A stretch of 64,000 bases of DNA from Armatimonadota bacterium (GCA_020846535.1 JADLDR010000118.1:105589-169588), one strand, 5' to 3'. Shown: positions 1-8,222, counted from the first letter of the stretch. Notes: generated by a model from the sequence alone, not told the origin. Numbers and translations: made by a program.

Positions 1-641
1 TCAAGATATGGCGAGGCGGGCGGCTTACCCCCATTATCGATGAAATCCCCCAGGAAAGGGATTCCCGCTTCAATGACGTGATCGCCGACCCGGAGGGGCG
101 CGTCTTTTGCGGCACGATGGCCGTGGGGGAGCGACCGGGCAGGCTCTACCGGCTCGATACCGACGGGTCATTGACGCAGGTGCTGGACGGCGTGGAATGC
201 TCCAACGGGATGGGCTTCACCCCCGACCTCAAGCGAATGTATTACACCGATTCCCTCAAGCTGGAGATGTATCTCTTCGATTACGACCGCGCCACCGGGG
301 ACATCGCCAACCGGCGGCTCTTCGCGCGCGTCCCCGAATCCGATGAGGAGGGCCTGCCGGACGGCATGACCGTAGATGCCGAGGGCTATGTCTGGTCCGC
401 CCGCTGGGGCGGCAACTGTCTGGTGCGCTACACCCCGGACGGCTTTGAGGAGCGCCGCATCCGCTTCCCGGCCACGCGCGTCTCCAGCCTCACCTTCGGC
501 GGCGAGGACGACACCGATATTTACGTCACCACCGCAGGCGGCGACAACAAGGAAGAATGCGGCCCCGGTGCCGGCGCTCTCTTCCGCGTCAATGCCGGCA
601 TCCGCGGCGTAAAGGAATTCTATTCGAAGGTTTGTCTGTAG
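1..641 (+). CDS. SMP-30/gluconolactonase-like sugar lactonase (5' end outside window)
   Basis: The reading frame is open from base 3, so the first residues lie before the window. The visible part has the family hallmark RFNDVIADPEGRVFCGTM, where the Asn and Asp belong to the metal-binding site of the six-bladed propeller, and later DGMTVDAEGYVW and DDTDIYVTTAGG. SMP-30 family proteins hydrolyse sugar lactones such as gluconolactone and related aldonolactones. The ORF track begins at an internal GTG codon (78), but the family core clearly starts upstream. It ends with TAG at a normal family C-terminus. Three short-chain or extended dehydrogenase-type genes follow on the same strand, consistent with an oxidative sugar pathway. 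The exact substrate cannot be told. Confidence 0.85.
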   Translation, partial: KIWRGGRLTPIIDEIPQERDSRFNDVIADPEGRVFCGTMAVGERPGRLYRLDTDGSLTQVLDGVECSNGMGFTPDLKRMYYTDSLKLEMYLFDYDRATGDIANRRLFARVPESDEEGLPDGMTVDAEGYVWSARWGGNCLVRYTPDGFEERRIRFPATRVSSLTFGGEDDTDIYVTTAGGDNKEECGPGAGALFRVNAGIRGVKEFYSKVCL

Positions 642-668
642 AGTATCGCGAGGAGCGCAGCAAAGACG

Positions 669-742
669 ATGCAGTCTGCGAGGAGCGAAAGCTCCGCGAC
701 AATCTCCAGTCTCACTCCAACGGGCAAATCTCTCATCAACAC
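669..742. repeat. truncated copy of the ~118-bp inverted-repeat element (family B)
   Basis: The sequence atgcagtctgcgaggagc...caatctccagtctcac...gggcaaa.ctctcat matches the left half of the complete copy at 27351-27468 almost base for base. The right arm is missing because the next gene starts shortly after. It lies between the SMP-30 gene and the epimerase gene. Confidence 0.6.
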
Positions 743-757
743 GAAAAGAGGGAACCC

Positions 758-1747
758 ATGAAAATCTGTATTGTGGGCGGCACAGGCAATATCAGCGCCA
801 GCATCGTCCGGCGGATCCTGGCGCTGGGTCATGAGGTGGTCTGCTTCAACCGGGGAAAGAGCGGGAGCGTTCCCGAGGGGGTGCGCGAGATTCACGGCGA
901 CAGGAGCGACCGGGAGGCGTTCGAGAAGGCGATGCAGGCCGAGAAGTTCGATGCGGCCATCGATATGATCTGTTTCAATAAAGCCGACGCGGAAAGCAGC
1001 ATCCGGGCGTTTCGGGGAGTGGGCCAGTTCGTGCAGTGCTCCACGGTCTGCACTTATGGGGTTCAATACGACTGGCTGCCCGCCGGAGAGGATCATCCCC
1101 TTCGCCCGATCACCGACTACGGGCGCGGCAAGGTGGAGGCCGACGCCGCCTATATGGAAGCCTACTACCGGGAGGGCTTTCCGGCCACGATCATCAAGCC
1201 TTCCACCACTTACGGGCCGAGAATCGGGCTGCTCCGTCAGGTGGCCTGGGAGTTCGGATGGGTGGACCGGGTGCGAAAAGGCAAGCCCATTCTGATCTGC
1301 GGCGACGGGCAGGCCATTCACCAGTTTCTCCATGTGGACGATGCCGCCCTCTGCTTTGCCGGCGTGCTGGGCAAGCCGAACTGCATCGGCCAGACCTACA
1401 ACATGGTGCGGCGAGGGTTCACCACATGGGCCGATTTTCATCGCACGGCCATGAAGGTTCTAGGGCGCGAGGTGGAGATGGTAGGCGTTCCTCTTGCCGA
1501 CCTGCTGGCCCTGAATGTCCCGAATGTCTCTATCTGCCGCGATATCTTCGCCCACAACGTCTGCTACAGCGCCGAAAAGCTCTTCCGGGATGTGCCCGAA
1601 TTCGTCCCGGCGGTCTCTTTAGAGAACGGGATGCGCCAGGTGGTAGAGACTATGGACAGGGAGGGCCGCGTTCCCGACTCCGACCAAGAAACCTGGGAGG
1701 ATGCCGTGGTCGAGGCGCAGCGTTCGGTCAGAAAGGCGAAAATCTGA
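758..1747 (+). CDS. NAD-dependent epimerase/dehydratase (extended SDR)
   Basis: This encodes a 329-residue Rossmann protein. The N-terminal nucleotide loop is IVGGTGNIS (residues 5-13) and the YxxxK catalytic pair appears as YGRGK near residue 120. The ORF track starts at 557, but ATG 758 is preceded by GAGGGAACCC and begins exactly at the Rossmann strand, so the upstream 67 codons are repeat sequence. Such enzymes epimerise, dehydrate or reduce nucleotide sugars or free sugar derivatives. Its TGA overlaps the next ATG (TGATG), so it is translationally coupled to the SDR gene. The substrate is unknown. Confidence 0.85.
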   Translation: MKICIVGGTGNISASIVRRILALGHEVVCFNRGKSGSVPEGVREIHGDRSDREAFEKAMQAEKFDAAIDMICFNKADAESSIRAFRGVGQFVQCSTVCTYGVQYDWLPAGEDHPLRPITDYGRGKVEADAAYMEAYYREGFPATIIKPSTTYGPRIGLLRQVAWEFGWVDRVRKGKPILICGDGQAIHQFLHVDDAALCFAGVLGKPNCIGQTYNMVRRGFTTWADFHRTAMKVLGREVEMVGVPLADLLALNVPNVSICRDIFAHNVCYSAEKLFRDVPEFVPAVSLENGMRQVVETMDREGRVPDSDQETWEDAVVEAQRSVRKAKI

Positions 1748-2475
1748 TGCCCTCGCTTGAAGGAAAGATTGCCCTGGTGACCGGGGCCGGGCGGGGCATC
1801 GGCCAGGCGGTCGCCCGCCTGCTGGCCGAACAGGGCGCGGAAACCGTCTGCGCGGCCCGGACGGAGGCGCAACTGGAGGAAACGGTGGCCTCCATTCGCC
1901 AGGCAGGCGGCAAAGCGTTATCTCTTGCGGGGGATATCACCCAGGAAGCCTTTGTGGGCAGGCTGTTCGAGAGCATCCGGGGCCGGTTCGGCAGGCTCGA
2001 TATCCTGGTCAACAATGCGGGCATGGCCCCTTTCGGCCCGGTGGAGGAGCTTTCCGCCGAGAAATTCCGGCAATGTCTGGAGCTGAATGTCCTGGCCGTC
2101 TTCATATGCCTGCAGCAGGCGGTACGCCTGATGAAAGCAACCGGGGGCGAGGGCAAGATTATCAATATCGGCTCCGTCCGCTCCCACTGGACGGAAGCAG
2201 GCGATGGCGGGGCCTACAATGCCAGCAAATACGCTGTGCTGGGCCTGACCGAATCGGTGGCCCGCCAACTGCACGGCTCCGGCTGCCGGATCGCGGTCGG
2301 GATGGTCTGTCCCGGCGTTGCGGACACCCCGCTCACCAACCCCGCCCGCGAGCCGCGTCCCGACTGGCTGGCTCCCGAAACCGTCGCCCGGGCCGTCCTC
2401 CACGCCCTCACCGCCCCGCCCGATGTGAATGTCTTCGACACCACCCTCTTTCCGATGAGCCAGAGGCCGTGGTAG
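1747..2475 (+). CDS. short-chain dehydrogenase/reductase (classical SDR)
   Basis: This 242-residue classical SDR has the cofactor loop TGAGRGIG (residues about 11-18), the NNAG motif (about 86-89) and the catalytic YNASK (about 156-160). The C-terminal half keeps the PG motif (CPGVADTP). SDRs oxidise or reduce alcohols and ketones with NAD(P). The true start is ATG 1747, overlapping the stop of the epimerase gene; the 1036 start in the ORF track is a shadow through the epimerase. It probably forms one transcript with the lactonase and epimerase for oxidation of a sugar or cyclitol. Confidence 0.88.
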   Translation: MPSLEGKIALVTGAGRGIGQAVARLLAEQGAETVCAARTEAQLEETVASIRQAGGKALSLAGDITQEAFVGRLFESIRGRFGRLDILVNNAGMAPFGPVEELSAEKFRQCLELNVLAVFICLQQAVRLMKATGGEGKIINIGSVRSHWTEAGDGGAYNASKYAVLGLTESVARQLHGSGCRIAVGMVCPGVADTPLTNPAREPRPDWLAPETVARAVLHALTAPPDVNVFDTTLFPMSQRPW

Positions 2476-2604
2476 TGGCAAGGGCCACCGTATCCGGGGT
2501 ATAATGGGGTAAAGATGAAGAGGCAGCGCGTCTTTTAGAACAGCATAGAGGCAGCGGCTCCTTCTCGTCAGCCGCATAAATGCAATCCCATCCAGGAGGC
2601 GTCC

Positions 2605-3000
2605 ATGAGCGAGCAGGATAACGTCCGATTGATTCAGGAAATTTATGCCGCGTTCGGGCGGGGCGATGTGTCCGCCCTGCTGGAGATGCTGGCCCCGGAT
2701 GTCGAATGGCTCTACGACGGGCCGGACACCATCCCCTGGGGCGGCCATCGGAGCGGCAGGGAGGAGGCCGCCCGCTTCTTCTCCAGCCTGGCCGAATCTG
2801 TGGATGTGAAGGAGTTCGGCGTCCACGAGTTCATCGCTCAGGCCGATAAGGTGGTCGCTGTCGGCCATGAAAAGATGCACGTAAAGGCCACAGGCCGCTC
2901 CTATCTGGCCCACTGGGCGCACGTTTTCACCGTCCGGGACGGCAAGGTGGCCCGCTTCCGCGAATATACCGACACGGCGGCGGTTGCAGCGGCTGTATAA
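2605..3000 (+). CDS. SnoaL/NTF2-like ketosteroid-isomerase-fold protein
   Basis: This small 131-residue protein has the NTF2/SnoaL signature: an N-terminal helix (IQEIYAAFGRGD), a LAPDVEW strand, a GGHRSGREEAARFF segment and a C-terminal FTVRDGKVARFREYTD strand pair. The strong AGGAGG sits 8 bases before ATG 2605. Members are small cupped enzymes or binding proteins (isomerases, dehydratases, polyketide cyclases), and the sequence does not indicate which. It follows the SDR gene after 129 bases and precedes a palindromic terminator-like repeat. Confidence 0.8.
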   Translation: MSEQDNVRLIQEIYAAFGRGDVSALLEMLAPDVEWLYDGPDTIPWGGHRSGREEAARFFSSLAESVDVKEFGVHEFIAQADKVVAVGHEKMHVKATGRSYLAHWAHVFTVRDGKVARFREYTDTAAVAAAV

Positions 3001-3022
3001 ACCCCGGCTGCCGCCCACAAAC

Positions 3023-3051
3023 GCAGGGGCGACCCGATGGGTCGCCCCTGC
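3023..3051. repeat. perfect 13-bp palindrome, family A (GGGCGACCC), likely bidirectional terminator
   Basis: gcaggggcgaccc-gat-gggtcgcccctgc is a perfect stem with a 3-base loop. It lies between the convergent SnoaL and ceramidase-like genes. No U-tract follows, so if it terminates it does so without the canonical signature. It is one of six related palindromes in the window. Confidence 0.7.
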
Positions 3052-3082
3052 CATGCAAACGGCCTGCTCATAAGGGCATGTC

Positions 3083-4474
3083 TTACCCGAATACCTCCCC
3101 CAGCACGCCTACCGCCCCATCCACCGCCATATCCAGGGCCTCCGGGACCAGTTTGGCCCAGTAGCGGGTGTTGGCTTCGTGGCCGCCGCGCCGGAGGGCC
3201 TCCCGGGTGGGGAGGTAGCCGACATAGTGGCTTGTGCAGTGGGCGATGTAAGTGGGGTACGCGGGCGAGGCCATCTTGATGCGAAGCTGCCCTTCCACGA
3301 ACGGCTCCCCGGGAAGGCCGACCAGGGCAATATCGCCGATACGAAGGGCCTGGATTTCATAATCGAGGTTGGGGCTGCGCCGGCGCATGAGATGAACGCT
3401 GATGACACTGGCAGCGCTGACCCATTCCCAAGTGGTCGCCGTTTTGCTCTCATCGCTCCAGACCGGCTGGGGATACTCCCTCAGGACGCGGGCCGCCTCC
3501 TCCATCTCTTGCGGCTCCAATTCGCGTAAGGGGATGGCGATCTCCTTGATCCGCGAATCCAGGGCCGCCCTGTCGGTGAAGGCCAGCGATTCTATCACCT
3601 TGAAGACGGTTTGCGCCAGCGCCCGGCCCATCCGCCGGTGGTCTTCCACATAATCCGGGTCGAAGGGAGGCCAGGGATTGATATTGCCGCAGGCCCCGTT
3701 CAGCACGAGCGCCACGCAATCCGGCCCGTAAGCCGCCCGGATCTCTTCCGAGAGCGCCCCGGGCCAGTCGGCGGAGACGATGGGCCTGGGGAAGACGTGT
3801 ACCGGATGGCAGGTGTAGTGCGCGATGACGGCCACCATTTTCATCCGGTCCGTCCGCAGGCATATCACCCCGAGTTCGGGGTCTATCGGGCCTTCGATAT
3901 AGCGGATGCCGGTCGGGCCGAGAGGCTGGGGCCATGTCGGGCCGGGCATGGATATCGTGCCGTCGCGCATGACCGCTCGCCGGTTGAAGGCCCACCGGCC
4001 CTCGATGCCGCTGCCCGATCCCACCTGCACCGGCTGGAGAGACTCCAGCGCCCGGCGGATCGCCTCCACTGCGCGGGCAGCGGCCCACTCGCTGTAGCGG
4101 TCGTTCCCGCCGAGCAGCCATTCGTGTTCCCGGGGGACGCCATCAAAATCCTCGTCCACCATGAAGTGGCCCAGCGAGGGCGCGGAATGGGTCTGCGTGG
4201 CATGAACCATCACCGCCTCCGGCTCCAGCCCGAACCGCTCCCGGGCGGCCTGACGGATCTGCCGGGTATAGGGTTCGGTCACGATGGTCACATCCAGGGC
4301 CAGGATGCAGAGCCGTTTCCCGCCGCTTTCGAGGACAAGGGCTTTCGCATAGAGCGGATCCCACACCAGTTTCGCGGGCCGATAGGCCCCGACCGCCCCG
4401 GCCAGATGCACCCCGGCCTCCGGCGTGATCTCCACTTGCGCCGCCCCGGCCCTCAATATCGCCTGATCCGTCAT
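3083..4474 (-). CDS. neutral/alkaline ceramidase-like hydrolase (N-terminal domain)
   Basis: This 463-residue protein matches the N-terminal zinc amidase domain of neutral ceramidases. Visible motifs are HATQTHSAPSLG (about residue 90, metal-binding His) and NGACGNINP (about 260). Family members cleave the N-acyl bond of ceramide, but short versions like this lack the C-terminal Ig-like domain. They are common next to sugar genes in Planctomycetes and Armatimonadota, where the substrate is unknown. ATG 4474 is preceded by GAGGAGG; the longer ORF to 4786 runs back into the PhyH gene and is rejected. No signal peptide is visible. Confidence 0.8.
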   Translation of the reverse strand: MTDQAILRAGAAQVEITPEAGVHLAGAVGAYRPAKLVWDPLYAKALVLESGGKRLCILALDVTIVTEPYTRQIRQAARERFGLEPEAVMVHATQTHSAPSLGHFMVDEDFDGVPREHEWLLGGNDRYSEWAAARAVEAIRRALESLQPVQVGSGSGIEGRWAFNRRAVMRDGTISMPGPTWPQPLGPTGIRYIEGPIDPELGVICLRTDRMKMVAVIAHYTCHPVHVFPRPIVSADWPGALSEEIRAAYGPDCVALVLNGACGNINPWPPFDPDYVEDHRRMGRALAQTVFKVIESLAFTDRAALDSRIKEIAIPLRELEPQEMEEAARVLREYPQPVWSDESKTATTWEWVSAASVISVHLMRRRSPNLDYEIQALRIGDIALVGLPGEPFVEGQLRIKMASPAYPTYIAHCTSHYVGYLPTREALRRGGHEANTRYWAKLVPEALDMAVDGAVGVLGEVFG

Positions 4475-4532
4475 CGTTGTCCGCCTCCTCGATAAAGCCG
4501 CCGCCATAAGCGGTTTCGGCTGAGGCGTCTTT

Positions 4533-5336
4533 CTACGGCTGCAAGGCTTCCTCCTTCCGGCGGGCGGCGCGAGCGCGTTCTTGCCGGGGGGTCTGCTTCT
4601 GGCGGTTCCAGTAGAAATCCCTCGGTTCGGATCGCAGGACGCCGGGCAAGCCCAGCACCAGGACCAGGGCGCGGCGCGGGGTGTCTGAAAGATTCGGGCC
4701 GGTGTAATGCAGGGTGCGGTGGTGGTGGGCGGTCGCGCCGCCCGCGGGCAGAGGGCAGGCCACCGCAGTCGATATATCCGCTTCATCCATCTCCAGGCCG
4801 TGTACCTGGGGATTGTGGCCGATACAGTGGTGGGGCAGCACCTCCCAGCGGTGGCTGCCCGGCACGAACTGCATGCACCCGTTCTCCGGGGTGGCGGGCT
4901 GGAGCGGGATCCATATGCTGATCGAGGGATAATCCATCGCCCCGTCGCCGTAGGCTTCGTCCTGATGCCAGGGCGTCGCCGCGCCCGTCCGGGCCGGTTT
5001 CAGGATGGCGTGGTCGAACTGGAAAGCGGCCTCCTCCCCCATCAACTGCCGGGCAATCCCTGAGGCGCTGGCGTAAAACGATCCCTGTCTCATCTCCGGT
5101 GCGTACCTGGACGGATTCAGGATTTGTGGCAGGACCGCGTCCTTTCCCTCTTCATCCGTCCCGCCGAGGTCGAACTGGTCTCCCACCTCCCGACCGGCCT
5201 TTCTCTCGAACAGCCGGTCATAGATATCCTTCAGCCAGTCCACCTCCTCAGGTGTCATAATAGCGCCCAGCGCCAGGTAGCCCTCCCGGTGAAAGAAAGC
5301 GGTCTGTTCCGGTGTCAATCGAACCGCAGGCGTCAT
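4533..5336 (-). CDS. phytanoyl-CoA dioxygenase (PhyH) family Fe(II)/2-oxoglutarate oxygenase
   Basis: This 267-residue protein has the PhyH HxD iron motif as WHQDEAYGD (about residue 122-130). The distal histidine lies in HHHRTLHYTGPN (about 207), with the 2-oxoglutarate-binding Arg just after in TPRRALVLV. Such enzymes hydroxylate a C-H bond using O2 and 2-oxoglutarate. The start ATG 5336 has GGAAGGAGG upstream. It lies 58 bases upstream of the ceramidase-like gene on the same strand, so the two may form an operon. Confidence 0.88.
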   Translation of the reverse strand: MTPAVRLTPEQTAFFHREGYLALGAIMTPEEVDWLKDIYDRLFERKAGREVGDQFDLGGTDEEGKDAVLPQILNPSRYAPEMRQGSFYASASGIARQLMGEEAAFQFDHAILKPARTGAATPWHQDEAYGDGAMDYPSISIWIPLQPATPENGCMQFVPGSHRWEVLPHHCIGHNPQVHGLEMDEADISTAVACPLPAGGATAHHHRTLHYTGPNLSDTPRRALVLVLGLPGVLRSEPRDFYWNRQKQTPRQERARAARRKEEALQP

Positions 5337-5581
5337 TTTCTCCCTCCTTCCGCTCGATCAATGGCGGTTGTTTTGCATCCAGGATAAAGGTTCGGCTAAA
5401 ATGACAAAAATTCCTTTTAGAAATATATCCGCACCGGGTGCCTCCATTGCGTCAAAATCCATCTCAAACAAACAGTTCATTTATGGAAAAACATTTTTAT
5501 AGAACCCATGCCAGGAATATTCCGGTCGGGAGGGACCGCATCACAGGCGCTGGCAGTGTTCGAAGAAAGGAGTGCCGGCTG

Positions 5582-6061
5582 ATGGGGGGCTATCGAGAGC
5601 TTTTCCAGGAGCTGCTCGGTCAGATGGATATCTTGAAGGAGCTTGCCGGGGATGAGCAGCCGGAGCTGGAAGACTTCATCCTGTTGGCCCAGGCCCGGCT
5701 CGATTTTACCGTTCTCGAAAATCTACTCGCACTTATCGATGAATACACCTATTTCGAGTTCGACCGGAGGCGGCAGAACGCCTCCCGTAAGGAGGAGTCC
5801 GAAGCCAGGCCGCCCCGCCACTGCGTCACCTGCGGCAAGCTGCTGACCGGAGCCAAGCGCAAATACTGCTCACGCATCTGCCAGTACGGGGGCGTTATCA
5901 ACATCGCCCGCCCGGAGTGCATCAACTGCGGCCAGCCTCTGAAGCGCAAAGCCAAGTGGTGCGCCGCCTGCCGCAAAGAGCACCTTCGCGAATACAACCG
6001 CGAATACGCCCGTGCCCGCCGCGCCCGCGCCAAAGGCGACCGGATGAAACGCGCCGCCTGA
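5582..6061 (+). CDS. small protein with two cysteine zinc-finger modules, function unknown
   Basis: ATG 5582 is preceded by AAAGGAG; the upstream extension to 5438 is not supported. The 159-residue product has a helical acidic N-terminal half (about 1-75) and two C-terminal zinc modules. The first is CVTCGKLLTGAKRKYCSRIC (C-x2-C-x11-C-x3-C) and the second is C-x2-C-x10-C-x2-C beginning CINCGQP. A basic tail (REYARARRARAKGDRMKRAA) follows, suggesting nucleic-acid contact. It lies alone between a divergent operon and a repeat element. No named family is recognised. Confidence 0.65.
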   Translation: MGGYRELFQELLGQMDILKELAGDEQPELEDFILLAQARLDFTVLENLLALIDEYTYFEFDRRRQNASRKEESEARPPRHCVTCGKLLTGAKRKYCSRICQYGGVINIARPECINCGQPLKRKAKWCAACRKEHLREYNREYARARRARAKGDRMKRAA

Positions 6062-6104
6062 AATTCAATCGGCCCGGTCCGATTCGGATAGGCCTTTTCT
6101 TTTG

Positions 6105-6227
6105 AAGGTGTCGGTGCCGCCTGCGAGCGAAGCGATCTCCAGGCTAACAAAAGCACAAAGCTCTCTCAGATTGAAGGGTCTGGAGATTGCTGCCTCGCTC
6201 CGCTCCTCGCAAGGACAGCGATACCTT
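6105..6227. repeat. ~120-bp inverted-repeat element, family B copy
   Basis: The left arm aaggtgtcggtgccgcctg...gatctccag pairs imperfectly with the right arm ctggagattgctgcctcgc...gcgatacctt. The inner segment shares acaaagctctc with the copy at 27351. It lies between the zinc-finger gene and the gate-domain gene. Confidence 0.6.
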
Positions 6228-6266
6228 CTTCTCATACTGGCATCCGGCCACAATCACCCGTCTCCT

Positions 6267-6296
6267 TTGACGCCCTGCCGCGCTGTATGCTATACT
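6267..6296 (+). promoter_or_regulatory. sigma70-type promoter for the gate-domain gene
   Basis: TTGACG and TATACT are separated by 18 bases. The predicted start site is only about 8-10 bases before the GTG start at 6312, so the mRNA would have a very short leader carrying gagggtga. Confidence 0.55.
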
Positions 6297-6311
6297 CTCT
6301 GAGGGTGATTT

Positions 6312-6761
6312 GTGGTGTTAGAGGATGCTTGGTTCGGTTCGCTGAAGCTGCTTTTACAGATCATCGTGATTGTCGTGCCGCTGATGATCGTCCTGGAGGT
6401 GTTGAAGGGGATTCACGCCTTCGAGTGGCTGGCGGAGCGTCTCCAGCCTGTCATGAGGAGGACGCCCCTTTCCACCAACGCTCTTTTTCCGCTGATCGTG
6501 GGGCTTGCCTTCGGGCTGACCTACGGGGCCGGGGTGCTGATTCAGGTGGCTCGCGAGGGGAGGCTGGGCCGTCGGGAGCTGCGGCTGATCCTGGCCTTCC
6601 TGGCGATGAGCCATGCGATGATCGAGGATACCATCTGGTTCGTGGCGCAGGGGGCGGGCTGGCTCTGGATGGTCTTCGGGCGGGTGGCGGTTTCTCTCCT
6701 CATCCTGGCCGCCCTGGGTCGGTGGCTGGGCGGCAGCGATGAGGCGGACCCGCAAGATTAG
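6312..6761 (+). CDS. nucleoside-recognition (Gate) domain membrane protein
   Basis: The 149-residue product has hydrophobic segments near 10-30, 55-75, 95-112 and 118-138, and the polar gate-like motif MSHAMIEDTIWFV. This architecture matches small Gate/nucleoside-recognition membrane proteins, whose transport or structural role is unsettled. GTG 6312 (followed by a second GTG) is used as start, with gagggtga upstream. Its stop overlaps the stop of the convergent coiled-coil gene by 4 bases (TTAG). Only the general family is claimed. Confidence 0.68.
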   Translation: MVLEDAWFGSLKLLLQIIVIVVPLMIVLEVLKGIHAFEWLAERLQPVMRRTPLSTNALFPLIVGLAFGLTYGAGVLIQVAREGRLGRRELRLILAFLAMSHAMIEDTIWFVAQGAGWLWMVFGRVAVSLLILAALGRWLGGSDEADPQD

Positions 6762-7093
6762 GGGTTCCTGCGGGTCCGGATCTCCTGGTTGTCCGCTGTC
6801 TCCTGCCGGACGCGGGCAGTATCGTAGTCCGGGCGAGTCTCAGCCTGCCTGTCCTCCAGCTTGCTCAGGCGCGAGTCGAGGCGTTTGAGGGTGGCGTCGA
6901 ACCCCAGCAGGAATTCCTCGTAGTCGTTCTGAAGCTTTCTCAACTGATCGTTGGTCTGCCTCTGCTCCCGGATGGCCTCTTCCATATGCAGCCTTTGAAG
7001 CTTATAGCGGAGGATAAGCCAGACTGCCAGCAGCGGCGTTGAGACCGCCAGCAGAATCACCAGCACAAACAGCATTACGATAGTTTCCGTCAT
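6758..7093 (-). CDS. single-TM coiled-coil protein, paralogue 1 of 3
   Basis: The 111-residue product has an N-terminal membrane segment (MLFVLVILLAVSTPLLAVWLIL, about 7-28). A charged coiled coil follows, containing YEEFLLGFDATLKRLDSRL (about 60-78), then a polar tail. It is clearly paralogous to the next two genes: all three share the D/E-Y-x-x-F-x-L-G-F-D-A-x-L-K-R core. One TM followed by a short coiled coil is the general layout of PspB-like envelope-stress proteins, but homology to PspB is not shown. CAGGAG lies 6 bases before ATG 7093. Last gene of a three-gene tandem array. Confidence 0.72.
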   Translation of the reverse strand: MTETIVMLFVLVILLAVSTPLLAVWLILRYKLQRLHMEEAIREQRQTNDQLRKLQNDYEEFLLGFDATLKRLDSRLSKLEDRQAETRPDYDTARVRQETADNQEIRTRRNP

Positions 7094-7107
7094 TATGGCT
7101 CCTGAAA

Positions 7108-7428
7108 CTACGCCTCGATGCGGCGGACGGAAACCTTTTCCGGCTCCGCCGATACCGCCGCATCGGGCGCAGGGGAAAGCGTCTGGTTCGCCTGGGACTC
7201 GACCCGCGAGAGGCGGCCTTCGATCCGTTTAAGCCGGGCGTCGAACCCCAGGATAAACTGCTCGTAATCTTTGCGAAGTTCGTCGAGCTTGCGCTCCAGA
7301 TCCTCCCCGGCCCGCATTTTGGATTCCATTCGCATCTTCTCCAGCTTGAAACGCTGGCTCATGTAAACGATTGCCACCACCATGATAAACGGTGCCAGAG
7401 GAATCATGAGCGCCAGTTCGTTCTCCAT
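7108..7428 (-). CDS. single-TM coiled-coil protein, paralogue 2 of 3
   Basis: Start chosen at ATG 7428 (MENELALMIPLAPF), preceded directly by GAGGAGAGGCGG; the ORF-track start at 7506 has no support. The 106-residue product has one TM (about 7-24), then basic KLEKMRMESKM, the coiled coil with YEQFILGFDARLKRIEGRL, and a low-complexity tail. It lies 15 bases upstream of paralogue 1 and 44 bases downstream of paralogue 3, so all three probably share a transcript and could form hetero-oligomers. Confidence 0.75.
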   Translation of the reverse strand: MENELALMIPLAPFIMVVAIVYMSQRFKLEKMRMESKMRAGEDLERKLDELRKDYEQFILGFDARLKRIEGRLSRVESQANQTLSPAPDAAVSAEPEKVSVRRIEA

Positions 7429-7471
7429 CCGCCTCTCCTCACTCAACCCAACGAAACGCCTGCCGCCTGCT

Positions 7472-7786
7472 TTACCGCCCGGCCCGCCCCACCTGGACTT
7501 CTTCATTCCCGGCCTTTTCCACGGGCACGAACCGGGCCGAGGGTTCGGAATCGCCGATCATCTGCTGGCGCTCGGACTCCAGTCGGGCGATCCGGCTCTC
7601 CAGGCGCTTGAGGGTGGCGTCGAACCCCAGGATGAACTGCTGGTACTCCTCGTGCCAGGCATCGATTTTGCGCTCCACATCCTGATTGTTGCGCTGGGCC
7701 GTGGTCAGCTTCAGGCTTTCCAGTTTATACCAGTGAACGATAGCGACGATTGCCACCACCATCGCAAAAAGAGCGAATGCTGCCAA
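7472..7786 (-). CDS. single-TM coiled-coil protein, paralogue 3 of 3
   Basis: The start codon is TTG at 7786 (MAAFALFAMVVAIVAIV), with GGAGGAAGGTG upstream. The 104-residue product has one TM (about 2-18), a KLESLKLTT linker, and a coiled coil with YQQFILGFDATLKRLESRI. It is the first gene of the triplet. The three proteins differ mainly in their tails, suggesting duplication followed by specialisation of the C-terminus. No enzymatic motif is present. Confidence 0.72.
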   Translation of the reverse strand: MAAFALFAMVVAIVAIVHWYKLESLKLTTAQRNNQDVERKIDAWHEEYQQFILGFDATLKRLESRIARLESERQQMIGDSEPSARFVPVEKAGNEEVQVGRAGR

Positions 7787-7877
7787 TACTATTCACCTTC
7801 CTCCTTCATCATGCTGTCCGCAGAGGCGTTCCCCCGCTTCCTTCTTTCATAACGGAGAGCGCCCCTTGAAGGTTACG

Positions 7878-8222
7878 CTACCCGGGCGGCCATTTCATCT
7901 GTCGGCCCGCGAGAAGATGGATGTGTAGATGGTCGACGCTCTGTCCCCCGTGCGCGTTGCAGTTGATGACCAGGCGGAAACCGTCCTCTGCGAAGCCCTT
8001 GTCCGCCGCGACCCGGTTGGCCGCCAGCAGCATTCGGCCCAGGAGCCCGGCCTCGCTCTCGCCCACAGCCAATATATTCTCGAAATGGCTTCTCGGGATG
8101 ATCAGGATATGCGCCGGCGACTGCGGGTTGATATCGTAAAACGCCAGGATATCCTTATCCTCATAGACCGTCTGAGGGACGATTTCCTTCGCCGCCATCT
8201 TGCAGAAAACACAATCGGACAT
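7878..8222 (-). CDS. HIT family (HINT-type) nucleotide hydrolase
   Basis: The 114-residue protein ends with the histidine triad HLHIHLL (about 98-104) followed by the Trp-Pro-rich C-terminus typical of HINT. The N-terminus CVFCKMAAKEIV also fits. HINT proteins hydrolyse purine nucleoside phosphoramidates, including aminoacyl-adenylate conjugates. ATG 8222 has AAGGAG 6 bases upstream. The gene starts 62 bases inside the 3' end of mtaB, so the pair is co-transcribed and probably translationally coupled. Confidence 0.9.
   Translation of the reverse strand: MSDCVFCKMAAKEIVPQTVYEDKDILAFYDINPQSPAHILIIPRSHFENILAVGESEAGLLGRMLLAANRVAADKGFAEDGFRLVINCNAHGGQSVDHLHIHLLAGRQMKWPPG

Noticed and set aside
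1036-2475. 479-codon ORF as one protein
   Set aside because: The first two-thirds read the epimerase gene out of frame; only the part from ATG 1747 is a real SDR.
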